The notes under the pieces were generated by a model. It was not told where the DNA came from. It did not search any database and worked only from the letters and a program-made list of their open reading frames with translations. A stretch of 64,000 bases of DNA from an uncultured Poribacteria bacterium (GTDB lineage Bacteria; Poribacteria; WGA-4E; WGA-3G): contig OX638316.1 in NCBI GenBank assembly GCA_951812525.1, forward strand, positions 4,998,468 to 5,062,467, given 5' to 3'. A program made the position numbers and the translations under genes. Position 1 is the first letter of the stretch. Each line of letters begins with the position of its first letter. This document shows positions 8,096 to 15,403 of the stretch, one piece after another.

Positions 8096-8345
8096 CCTTT
8101 CTGTATACCTTTCTGAACCCCTTTCTGTATACTTTTCTGAACCCCTTTCTGAACCCCAACGGCTACCTATACCGATCCATCAAAGCGTACAGACCCTCCA
8201 TGACAAGTATGAAAATTTCATAGTAACTATTAAACTAACCTTCCGACAAAACCGCTATAAACCCAGGCACCACCTATATTCATAGCCTCTATCCACCTCC
8301 CTTAGTTTTCACGCTTTACTATGAAAACTGTGAAATTAAAGGTTC
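8096..8345 (+). repeat. Composite repeat element, copy 1 (12-bp array plus conserved block)
   Basis: Five 12-bp units (CCTTTCTGTATA or CCTTTCTGAACC) occupy 8096-8155, preceded by shorter CCCTACTTTC units from about 8066. A conserved block follows at 8206-8285 and a third conserved patch at about 8302-8340. All three parts recur in the same order, on the other strand, at 54775-54992. One frame through the block ends with NRYKPRHHLYS and a stop at the position corresponding to that in copy 2. Confidence 0.65.
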
Positions 8346-8545
8346 ACCACATAAATCTCTTATCTTGAAAATCCATGAATCCCGAAAATCCTGATTCAGA
8401 CAATTTACCAATCGCCAATCGCTAATCGCCAACTACCTTTCTCTGACCGCTGATTGCTGACTGCTATTCCTCTGACTTCCCACCCCCAACTGCTGAAAAC
8501 CAACACACAAAAACTGAATACCCCTGCTCCCAACAACATCTCTCC
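8346..8545. other. Degenerate intergenic repeats
   Basis: Contains a reverse-strand copy of the TGTCTGAATC repeat (about 8355-8404) and several CCAATCGCTAATCGCC-type units (about 8407-8470). No gene is visible. Confidence 0.5.
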
Positions 8546-8574
8546 TTGAAAACTTATCCAAAACACTGTATGAT
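8546..8574 (+). promoter_or_regulatory. Sigma70-type promoter of the first cassette
   Basis: TTGAAA at 8546-8551, 17-bp spacer, TATGAT at 8569-8574. The spacer ends AAAACACTG and closely resembles that of the promoter at 10594-10622. Confidence 0.6.
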
Positions 8575-8659
8575 GGAAGTGCGGACACGCACAGACCATA
8601 GCGACGAAGTGGTATCACAGAAAGCACTACAATACATCAGCAGGAATGAGAATGGCTAA
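8573..8659 (+). pseudogene. Relic tail of a phosphopantoate--beta-alanine ligase gene
   Basis: A 28-codon frame running into TAA at 8657-8659 ends HSDEVVSQKALQYISRNENG. The intact ligase downstream ends YSNEAVLKKALEHISRCGNG. The stop/start overlap with the next gene (ATGGCTAA) is also identical. So the first cassette once held a full ligase gene, and a deletion fused its promoter region to the last ~20 codons. It may now serve as a translated leader for the membrane protein gene. Confidence 0.75.
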
Positions 8660-10577
8660 CGGAAACGGGAAACGGAACCTTGTTAAACCGCATATTCTAC
8701 TGATTGGGTTGGCTCTCGTTGCTTTTAATAGCTACTGGTGCCTGATGGGAACAGAGGTGTGGCATTCTACGCAGCTGACGATCGCCTCGCTGTTCTTTAA
8801 TGCGGTTTTTACGCTCCTCGTCTTCGTGCTTGTCAACCTACTGCTCCAGCGGTTCATACCACGTCTGGCGATGTCACAAGCAGACTTACAAACCATCTAT
8901 GTTATGGTGGTGATGGTATCAACGATCAGCGGACATACCATGATGGGTTACCTCATCCCCGTCCTCACGCATACATTCCAGTTCGCAACCCCCGAAAATG
9001 AGTGGTTATCGCTCTTTGGAAATAGTATCCCCAATTGGATTGCAATCAAAAGCCCGCGTATCTTAGATGGGTTCTACAACGGAGATTCAACCCTTTATAA
9101 TTCTGCCACGCTAAACGCATGGATATCGCCAGTGCTTGCTTGGTCGAGTTTCGTCATCGCGCTCTGGTTGACGTTATTAGCAGGAACGATCTTTCTCCGT
9201 AAACAGTGGACCGAAAACGAACGCCTGAACTATCCGATCGTCCAGCTTCCGTTGGCACTCACGAGTAACCCGAAACGCTTTTTTACTTCGCCGTGGATGT
9301 GGCTCGGATTTGCGATTGCGGGGAGTGCAGAATTGCTAAATGGATTGAGTTTCCTGTTTCCAGAGATTCCTTCCTTACCCATTAGAAACAGAATACTTGG
9401 ACAATTCAGCTCAAAACCGTGGAGTGCGATGGGACCGATCCGCATCTCCCTTTATCCATTTAGCATCGGGTTGATGTTCTTCACGCCACTGGACCTATCT
9501 TTCTCATGCTGGTTTTTCTGGTTCCTGACCCGTCTTCAGATGGTAGTGACAGATATGCTCGGCGCACGCGATATCTATAGGTTTGAACAACAGACGGGTG
9601 CTTGGATTGCATTCGGACTTATTCCATTGTGGATGGGACGACGGCACTATGGACGTATTATCCGTAAAGTTTTCGGGATCGCACAACGCCGTGGCGAACT
9701 ACCCCCTGACGATTCTGGTGAACCGATGCGTTACCGGACTGCTGCGGGACTGTTCACGGTAGGGTTAATGTTCCTTTTCTTCTTTTGTTTTCAAATGGGG
9801 ATGTCCTTCTGGGCGATTGGACTCTTTTTTCTTTTCTACTTTCCGATGGTTATCGGTATCACCCGTATTCGCGCCGAAATTGGTCCACCACTTCATCAAC
9901 TCATCCTTGTCGATCCAGGCAGGACGGCGGTATTGGCGTTAGGCACACGCCGACTCGGCACAGCCAATTTAACAGGATTTACGTTCCTCTACCCGTTTGT
10001 CCGATGCTTCCGGGCGCATCCAACACCGAGTGAGCTGGAGGCGTTCCGTCTGGCAGAGCGGAGCCGTATTGGGTATCGGCAACTTCTTATTGGGATGATT
10101 TTGGCGATTGTGTTCGGTATCCTGATAACATTTTGGGCGTACTTGCACGTCCTTCACGATATGGGTGCGGGAAGCAAAGCACGCGGCTGGATCGTCTATA
10201 TGGGGTGGGAGACGTTTAACCGCCTGCAAACCTGGCTTGTGAGTCCTCAGGAGACAAGCGTACCGGAACTTGGTGTCATCGGCAGCAGTTTTCTGTTCAC
10301 GATATTCTTGATGATTATGAAGATCCGATTTCTGTGGTGGCCGTTACATCCTGCCGGTTACGTGTTAGTCAGTGGTACTGGAATGGGGAGATTGTGGTTT
10401 ACAATCTTCTTGGGTTGGTTAGCAAAGGCAATCGTGTTAAAGATTGGCGGTGTGAAACTCTACCGACAAGCGATACCGTTCTTTTTGGGGCTAATCTTGG
10501 GAGATTATACACTCGGATGTATCTGGAGCCTCATCGGGTTGGTACTGGAGATACCAACCTATATTGTGTGGCATTAA
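8652..10577 (+). CDS. DUF6785/DUF6784 family polytopic membrane protein, copy 1
   Basis: 641 residues from the ATG at 8652; the paralogue's start supports this choice over 8646. The protein has about a dozen hydrophobic segments, the first at about 14-33, and a soluble loop with RKQWTENERLNYPIVQLPLA near residue 180-200. The family is known from Poribacteria, Planctomycetes and related groups, but its transported substrate is unknown. It is roughly 85-90 percent identical by eye to the copy at 11602-13527, and a more divergent homologue is at 32732-34660. The start overlaps the stop of the relic ligase frame by 8 bp, so translation is probably coupled. A transporter role is an inference. Confidence 0.85.
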   Translation: MANGNGKRNLVKPHILLIGLALVAFNSYWCLMGTEVWHSTQLTIASLFFNAVFTLLVFVLVNLLLQRFIPRLAMSQADLQTIYVMVVMVSTISGHTMMGYLIPVLTHTFQFATPENEWLSLFGNSIPNWIAIKSPRILDGFYNGDSTLYNSATLNAWISPVLAWSSFVIALWLTLLAGTIFLRKQWTENERLNYPIVQLPLALTSNPKRFFTSPWMWLGFAIAGSAELLNGLSFLFPEIPSLPIRNRILGQFSSKPWSAMGPIRISLYPFSIGLMFFTPLDLSFSCWFFWFLTRLQMVVTDMLGARDIYRFEQQTGAWIAFGLIPLWMGRRHYGRIIRKVFGIAQRRGELPPDDSGEPMRYRTAAGLFTVGLMFLFFFCFQMGMSFWAIGLFFLFYFPMVIGITRIRAEIGPPLHQLILVDPGRTAVLALGTRRLGTANLTGFTFLYPFVRCFRAHPTPSELEAFRLAERSRIGYRQLLIGMILAIVFGILITFWAYLHVLHDMGAGSKARGWIVYMGWETFNRLQTWLVSPQETSVPELGVIGSSFLFTIFLMIMKIRFLWWPLHPAGYVLVSGTGMGRLWFTIFLGWLAKAIVLKIGGVKLYRQAIPFFLGLILGDYTLGCIWSLIGLVLEIPTYIVWH

Positions 10578-10593
10578 TGAGACACATCACCAC

Positions 10594-10622
10594 TTGAAAA
10601 CTTCCTTAAAACACAGTATAAT
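10594..10622 (+). promoter_or_regulatory. Promoter 1 of the second cassette
   Basis: TTGAAA at 10594-10599, 17-bp spacer, TATAAT at 10617-10622, about 250 bp upstream of the ligase gene. It is embedded in a roughly 50-bp stretch that is repeated at 10765-10820. Confidence 0.6.
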
Positions 10623-10777
10623 AGACAGAAAATGTAAGTCCAACCCGGTAGGCACGGTTTTGCGGCGTACTCGACCAAATGCGAGGTGCATTCCTAACCG
10701 TGCCGGAAACGAGAAAAAAGGTGTCAAACTCCATATATTCTTAAAACTAAATGCCCCTAAATGAGGCACATCACCTC

Positions 10778-10806
10778 TTGCAAACATACACAAAGCACGA
10801 TATAAT
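10778..10806 (+). promoter_or_regulatory. Promoter 2 of the second cassette
   Basis: TTGCAA at 10778-10783, 17-bp spacer, TATAAT at 10801-10806, about 70 bp upstream of the ligase start. The preceding GAGGCACATCACC matches GAGACACATCACC before promoter 1, showing duplication of the promoter segment. Confidence 0.65.
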
Positions 10807-10816
10807 AAAGGCAAAA

Positions 10817-10856
10817 TGTAAGCTAAGACAAATTGTGCTTTTATAGCACAATTTTG
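10817..10856. repeat. TGTAAGCTAAGACAAATT hairpin repeat in the ligase leader
   Basis: Contains a perfect 10-bp stem: AAATTGTGCT at 10830-10839 and AGCACAATTT at 10845-10854, loop TTTAT. The same repeat family occurs at 32575, 54994 and 63212, so it is a dispersed element even though it could fold in this mRNA leader. Confidence 0.6.
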
Positions 10857-10874
10857 TGCTGAGGTGCTATTTAA

Positions 10875-11609
10875 TTGACTGACGTTCCGAAAACACACCC
10901 CCGATACCTTTCATTGACGTTACGAGATACCATCGTTGCAGGTGTGGAGCAAGGGATTACTTCTGTCCACGGGCTTATCGCGCACGGGCGTGGTGAGGCT
11001 TTTGACTATCTCATAGGGGAGGCGACTCAACCGTTCGCGATCGAAGCGATCCACGCTGCTGCTGCGATGCTCCGTTTGGCAGAACACCCTGTTATTTCGG
11101 TCAACGGGAATGTGGCAGCATTGGCACCGGATGCGCTCATTGAATTGGGACAGGTGCTCAGCGCACCGTTAGAGGTGAATATCTTTCACACGGAAACAGG
11201 ACGGGAACAGCGAATTCAGGAACACCTCTTACATCACGGGGCACCGGATGTTCTCATGCCTACAACCGAAGCGCAACTCTCCTATATTGACTCCAATCGG
11301 AAGTTTGTACATCCAGAAGGAATTTTTAAGGCGGATGTCGTCTTCGTGCCGCTTGAGGACGGCGACCGATGCGAAGCACTCCGAAAGATGGGCAAAGAAG
11401 TTGTGACGGTCGATCTGAACCCGTTGTCGCGGACAGCACAGCAGGCGAGTATCACAATCGTAGATAACGTTGTGCGAGCACTACCGTTGTTGTGTGAAGA
11501 GATTCGGGAATTTAACAATCTCACAGCAGAGAACACTGTGACAAGATATAGTAACGAAGCGGTGTTAAAGAAAGCGTTAGAGCACATCAGTAGGTGCGGG
11601 AATGGCTAA
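10875..11609 (+). CDS. Archaeal-type 4-phosphopantoate--beta-alanine ligase
   Basis: 244 residues. In archaea this enzyme (EC 6.3.2.36, PF02006) joins 4-phosphopantoate and beta-alanine with ATP, replacing bacterial PanC in coenzyme A synthesis together with pantoate kinase. Family blocks are present in order: HGRGEAFDYL (37-46), SVNGNVAAL (75-83), PLEDGDR (159-165), DLNPLSRTAQ (180-189) and TIVDNVVRA (194-202). The start is a TTG at 10875 with GAGGTG 8 bp upstream. The last ~25 residues extend beyond the core and overlap the membrane-protein start. Two promoters precede it. No pantoate kinase, PanB or PanC is in the window, so pathway completeness cannot be judged. A bacterial copy suggests ancient transfer. 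Confidence 0.9.
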   Translation: MTDVPKTHPRYLSLTLRDTIVAGVEQGITSVHGLIAHGRGEAFDYLIGEATQPFAIEAIHAAAAMLRLAEHPVISVNGNVAALAPDALIELGQVLSAPLEVNIFHTETGREQRIQEHLLHHGAPDVLMPTTEAQLSYIDSNRKFVHPEGIFKADVVFVPLEDGDRCEALRKMGKEVVTVDLNPLSRTAQQASITIVDNVVRALPLLCEEIREFNNLTAENTVTRYSNEAVLKKALEHISRCGNG

Positions 11610-13527
11610 TAGAAATGGCAAACAGAATCTCGTCAAACCGCATATCCTACTGATTGGGTTGGTCCTCGTTGCTTTCAATAGTTACTGGTGCCTCATGGGG
11701 ACGGAGGTGTGGCACTCTACGCAGCTGACGATCGCATCTCTGTTCTTCAACGCCGTTTTTACCCTCCTTATCTTCGTCCTTGTCAACCTACTGTTCCAAA
11801 GATTTCTACCGCGTCTGGCGATGTCGCAAGCAGATTTGCAAACCATCTACGTGATGGTTGTGATGCTAACGACCATCAGCGGACACACGATGATGGGCTA
11901 CCTTATCCCCGTCCTCGCGCACACCTTTCAGTTTGCCTCTCCCGAAAATGAATGGATACCGCTATTTGGGCATCACATCCCGACTTGGATCGCTGTTAAA
12001 AGCCCGCGTATTTTGGACGGGTTCTACAACGGAGATTCTACACTCTATACCCCCGCTAATTTAGACGCATGGATACCGCCTGCACTGGCTTGGTCGAGTT
12101 TTGTGATTGCACTCTGGCTGACTTTACTGGCAGTAACGGTCTTTCTTCGGAAGCAGTGGACGGAAAACGAACGTCTGAACTATCCGATCGTCCAACTCCC
12201 GTTGGCGTTGACAAGCAACCCAAAACGCTTTTTCACCTCGCCGTGGATGTGGCTCGGATTCGCACTCGCAGGGAGTGCTGAATTGTTGAACGGTTTGAAC
12301 TACCTGTTTCCCGATATACCCGCGCTACCGATCAAAGGGAAAACCATCGGACAATTCAGTTCAAAGCCGTGGAGCGCGATGGGACCGATCCGTATCTCTT
12401 TCTATCCGTTTAGCATTGGGTTGATGTTCTTTACGCCGCTGGATCTCTCGTTTTCGTGTTGGTTCTTCTGGCTAATTAGTCGTATTCAATTGATTGTAAC
12501 AGATGCCCTTGGAGCACGGAATATCTATCATCTCGAACAGCAGACAGGGGCGTGGATCGCGTTCGGGTGTATTCCGTTGTGGATAGGTCGGCGACATTAT
12601 GGACGCATTCTTCGGAAGGTTTTCGGGATCGCACAACGTCGCGGTGAAATCGCACCTGACGATTCTGCGGAACCGATGCGCTATCGTACAGCGGCAGGTC
12701 TGTTCATTGTGGGGATGTTGTTTCTCTTCTTTTTCTGTCATCAGATGGGGATGACCTTCTGGGCGATTGGACTCTTTTTCCTATTCTACTTCCCGCTGGT
12801 TATCGGTATCACCCGTATCCGCGCTGAAATTGGACCGCCGTTGCACCAACTCATCTTCGTTGATCCGGGACGAACGATGGTTCTTGCATTAGGCACGCGC
12901 CGACTCGGTGCTGCGAATCTGACGGGGCTAACGTTTCTCTACCCATTTGTCCGCTGTTTTCGAGCGCATCCGACACCAAGTGAATTAGAGGCATTCCGCT
13001 TGGCGGAGCGGAGTCGTATCGGGTATCGGCAACTGCTCATTGGGATGATTTTGGCGATTGTGTTCGGAATTTTGATAACGTTTTGGGCATATCTGCACGT
13101 CCTCTACGATATGGGTGCGGGAAGCAAAGCACGCGGCTGGATTGTCTATATGGGGTGGGAGACGTTTAACCGCCTGCAAACCTGGCTTGTGAGTCCACGC
13201 GAGACGAGTGTCCCTGAACTGAGTGTTATCGGTAGCAGTTTCCTGTTTACGATATTTCTGATGATTATGAAAATCCGATTTCTGTGGTGGCCCCTGCATC
13301 CAGGGGGTTATGTGCTTGTGAGCGGAACAGGGATGGGTGGCTTGTGGTTTCCAATTTTCCTCAGTTGGTTAGCGAAGGCGACTGTGTTGAAACTTGGGGG
13401 TGTGAAACTCTATCGACAAGCGGTGCCTTTCTTTTTAGGGTTGATCTTGGGGGATTATACGCTTGGGTGTGTGTGGAGCTTGATCGGATTGGTGTTGGAG
13501 ATGCCGACCTATATTGTTTGGCATTAG
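11602..13527 (+). CDS. DUF6785/DUF6784 family polytopic membrane protein, copy 2
   Basis: 641 residues, near-identical in layout to the protein at 8652-10577. It starts at an ATG that overlaps the ligase stop (ATGGCTAA), so the two are translationally coupled. Hydrophobic segments run along the length, with RKQWTENERLNYPIVQLPLA preserved and a conserved ITRIRAEIGPPLHQLI stretch around residue 400. Differences from copy 1 are scattered substitutions with no frameshift, so both copies seem to be under selection. Coupling to a coenzyme A precursor ligase raises the possibility of pantothenate or beta-alanine related transport, but nothing in the sequence proves it. Confidence 0.85.
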   Translation: MANRNGKQNLVKPHILLIGLVLVAFNSYWCLMGTEVWHSTQLTIASLFFNAVFTLLIFVLVNLLFQRFLPRLAMSQADLQTIYVMVVMLTTISGHTMMGYLIPVLAHTFQFASPENEWIPLFGHHIPTWIAVKSPRILDGFYNGDSTLYTPANLDAWIPPALAWSSFVIALWLTLLAVTVFLRKQWTENERLNYPIVQLPLALTSNPKRFFTSPWMWLGFALAGSAELLNGLNYLFPDIPALPIKGKTIGQFSSKPWSAMGPIRISFYPFSIGLMFFTPLDLSFSCWFFWLISRIQLIVTDALGARNIYHLEQQTGAWIAFGCIPLWIGRRHYGRILRKVFGIAQRRGEIAPDDSAEPMRYRTAAGLFIVGMLFLFFFCHQMGMTFWAIGLFFLFYFPLVIGITRIRAEIGPPLHQLIFVDPGRTMVLALGTRRLGAANLTGLTFLYPFVRCFRAHPTPSELEAFRLAERSRIGYRQLLIGMILAIVFGILITFWAYLHVLYDMGAGSKARGWIVYMGWETFNRLQTWLVSPRETSVPELSVIGSSFLFTIFLMIMKIRFLWWPLHPGGYVLVSGTGMGGLWFPIFLSWLAKATVLKLGGVKLYRQAVPFFLGLILGDYTLGCVWSLIGLVLEMPTYIVWH

Positions 13528-13580
13528 GTATTCAGTTCTCAGTTATCGATTTTTCGTTCACAAGAGAGTATAAAACACAC

Positions 13581-15389
13581 CTACCTACCGCTTTTCTCCT
13601 GCCCCTTGTATTGCAACTGATACAACCGATAATAGATGCCTTCCTGCTGTAATAATTCGTTGTGTGTGCCAGTCTCTCGGATTTCACCGCGGTGCATGAC
13701 GATGATTTTGTCGGCATTTTGGATGGTCGAAAGGCGATGTGCGACGACGACAGAGGTCCTGTTTTGCATCAGGCGGTTGAGTGCATCTTCAATCAGGATT
13801 TCGGTTTCGGTGTCAACGCTTGAGGTAGCCTCGTCAAGGATGAGGATACTCGGATCGGAGGCTAAGGCACGTGCAAAGGCGACCAACTGTTTCTGCCCAA
13901 CAGACAATCCAGCACCATCTTCCTTGATCTCGGTGCCGTAAACCTCTGGCATCTTCTGAACGAACCGATCTAAATGGACATCTCTTGAGGCGCGCGCCAC
14001 CTGTTCGGAAGAGATTGACGGGTCACCCAAACTGATATTGCGTTCAATCGAGTCAGAAAAGAGAAAGATATTCTGTTGCACAATACTGATTGCCTCCCGC
14101 AGCTCCTCTAAGTTCATCTCTTGGATGTCAACACCGTCAATCAAGATCTGCCCCTTATTAATGTCATAGAATCGGCAGAGCAGGTTGATAATAGAGGTTT
14201 TGCCTGCACCGGTGTGTCCTACGAGTGCGACCTTTTCACCGGGTGTCACTTTGAATGAGACATCCCGCAGGACGTAGTCATCGTCATTATAGGCGAACCA
14301 GACGTTACGGAATTCAATCTCGCCTTTCTGCTCTTCAGAGCCACTTTTAGGGACAGTCGAAGTAATAGTGGGTTGCGTATCAAGCAACTGGAAGATGCGT
14401 TCGGAGGATGCCATGGCGTTTTGGAAGATGGTATACTTTTCGCTGAGTTCACGGACGGGCCAGAAGAAGCGTTCGGCATAGCGAATGAATGCGAGCAATA
14501 CCCCAAAGGTTAGCGCGCCTTGCACAATTTGCCCGCCGCCGTACCAGATAATCACTGCTGTTGCGAGGGAAGCGGTTACTTCAATCAGTGGGTGAAAGAT
14601 CGAAAAATAGAAGATACTCTTCAAATTGGCAGCGAGGTATCGTCGGTTGCGTTCGTTAAAGCGGAGATGACTCCGTCGCTCTTGTGCGAAAAGCTTCATT
14701 GTCGTCATTCCGACGATGTTTTCCTGTAAAAAGGCGTTGATGCGTGCGAGCTGCTTACGTTGCTCACGAAAGGCACGGCGCGAATAGATTTGATAGACAA
14801 GCGTTGCGCCGAAGATAATCGGTATCACGGAGAATGTCACAAGGGCAAGCTTCCAGTTATAGAGCAGCATTGCCACCATAATTCCCAAGATATTGAGTAG
14901 GTTCGCGAAGACAGAAATAACACCTGAGGAGAAGAGTTCATTGAGTACCTGGACATCACCCATGACGCGGGTCATCAGTCTACCGACCGGGTTTCTATCG
15001 AAAAACTGCACATCTAGGCGTTGTAGATGTGAAAAGAGGGTCTGCCGCAGATCGTGCATGACGTGCTGCCCGATCATTTGCATGTGGTATTCCTCAAAGT
15101 AGCTAAATACAAATTCGCTAATCAACCCCACGACGAGAAAAATCGCGATCGTGCTTAACCCATCCAATACCCCCGGGGTGATATGCCGGTCAATGGCGAT
15201 TTGCGTCAGATAGGGTCCGACCAATCGGGCGAGTGTATTTCCGATGATGAGCAATCCAATGACGAGCAGTTGGAATTTGTAGGGTTTGAGGTACGCCAAG
15301 AGACGTTTCATCAACACCCGGTCATAGACTTTTCCGAGGTCTTGCTCCTCATCACTATATTCGTAAAGATCGCCTCCCATACCAAACAC
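13581..15389 (-). CDS. ABC exporter half-transporter (consensus ATPase site partner)
   Basis: 602 residues: six-helix ABC transmembrane domain (to about 320), then a nucleotide-binding domain with Walker A GHTGAGKTS, signature LSVGQ, Walker B ILILDEATSSVD with a canonical catalytic glutamate, and the AHRLST switch histidine. It resembles the YheH/TM288 side of heterodimeric exporters. It lies 14 bp downstream of its partner at 15404-17194, in one operon read leftward. The dimer probably extrudes lipids, peptides or drugs; the substrate cannot be told from sequence. Confidence 0.9.
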   Translation of the reverse strand: MFGMGGDLYEYSDEEQDLGKVYDRVLMKRLLAYLKPYKFQLLVIGLLIIGNTLARLVGPYLTQIAIDRHITPGVLDGLSTIAIFLVVGLISEFVFSYFEEYHMQMIGQHVMHDLRQTLFSHLQRLDVQFFDRNPVGRLMTRVMGDVQVLNELFSSGVISVFANLLNILGIMVAMLLYNWKLALVTFSVIPIIFGATLVYQIYSRRAFREQRKQLARINAFLQENIVGMTTMKLFAQERRSHLRFNERNRRYLAANLKSIFYFSIFHPLIEVTASLATAVIIWYGGGQIVQGALTFGVLLAFIRYAERFFWPVRELSEKYTIFQNAMASSERIFQLLDTQPTITSTVPKSGSEEQKGEIEFRNVWFAYNDDDYVLRDVSFKVTPGEKVALVGHTGAGKTSIINLLCRFYDINKGQILIDGVDIQEMNLEELREAISIVQQNIFLFSDSIERNISLGDPSISSEQVARASRDVHLDRFVQKMPEVYGTEIKEDGAGLSVGQKQLVAFARALASDPSILILDEATSSVDTETEILIEDALNRLMQNRTSVVVAHRLSTIQNADKIIVMHRGEIRETGTHNELLQQEGIYYRLYQLQYKGQEKSGR

Positions 15390-15403
15390 AGGCGGATCCT
15401 CCT

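Noticed and set aside
7944..8285. 113-codon open frame across the CCTTTCTGTATA array
   Set aside because: Non-ATG start, repeat-derived composition and no ribosome-binding site. The shared terminal frame with the second locus is reported as a repeat feature, not as a gene.
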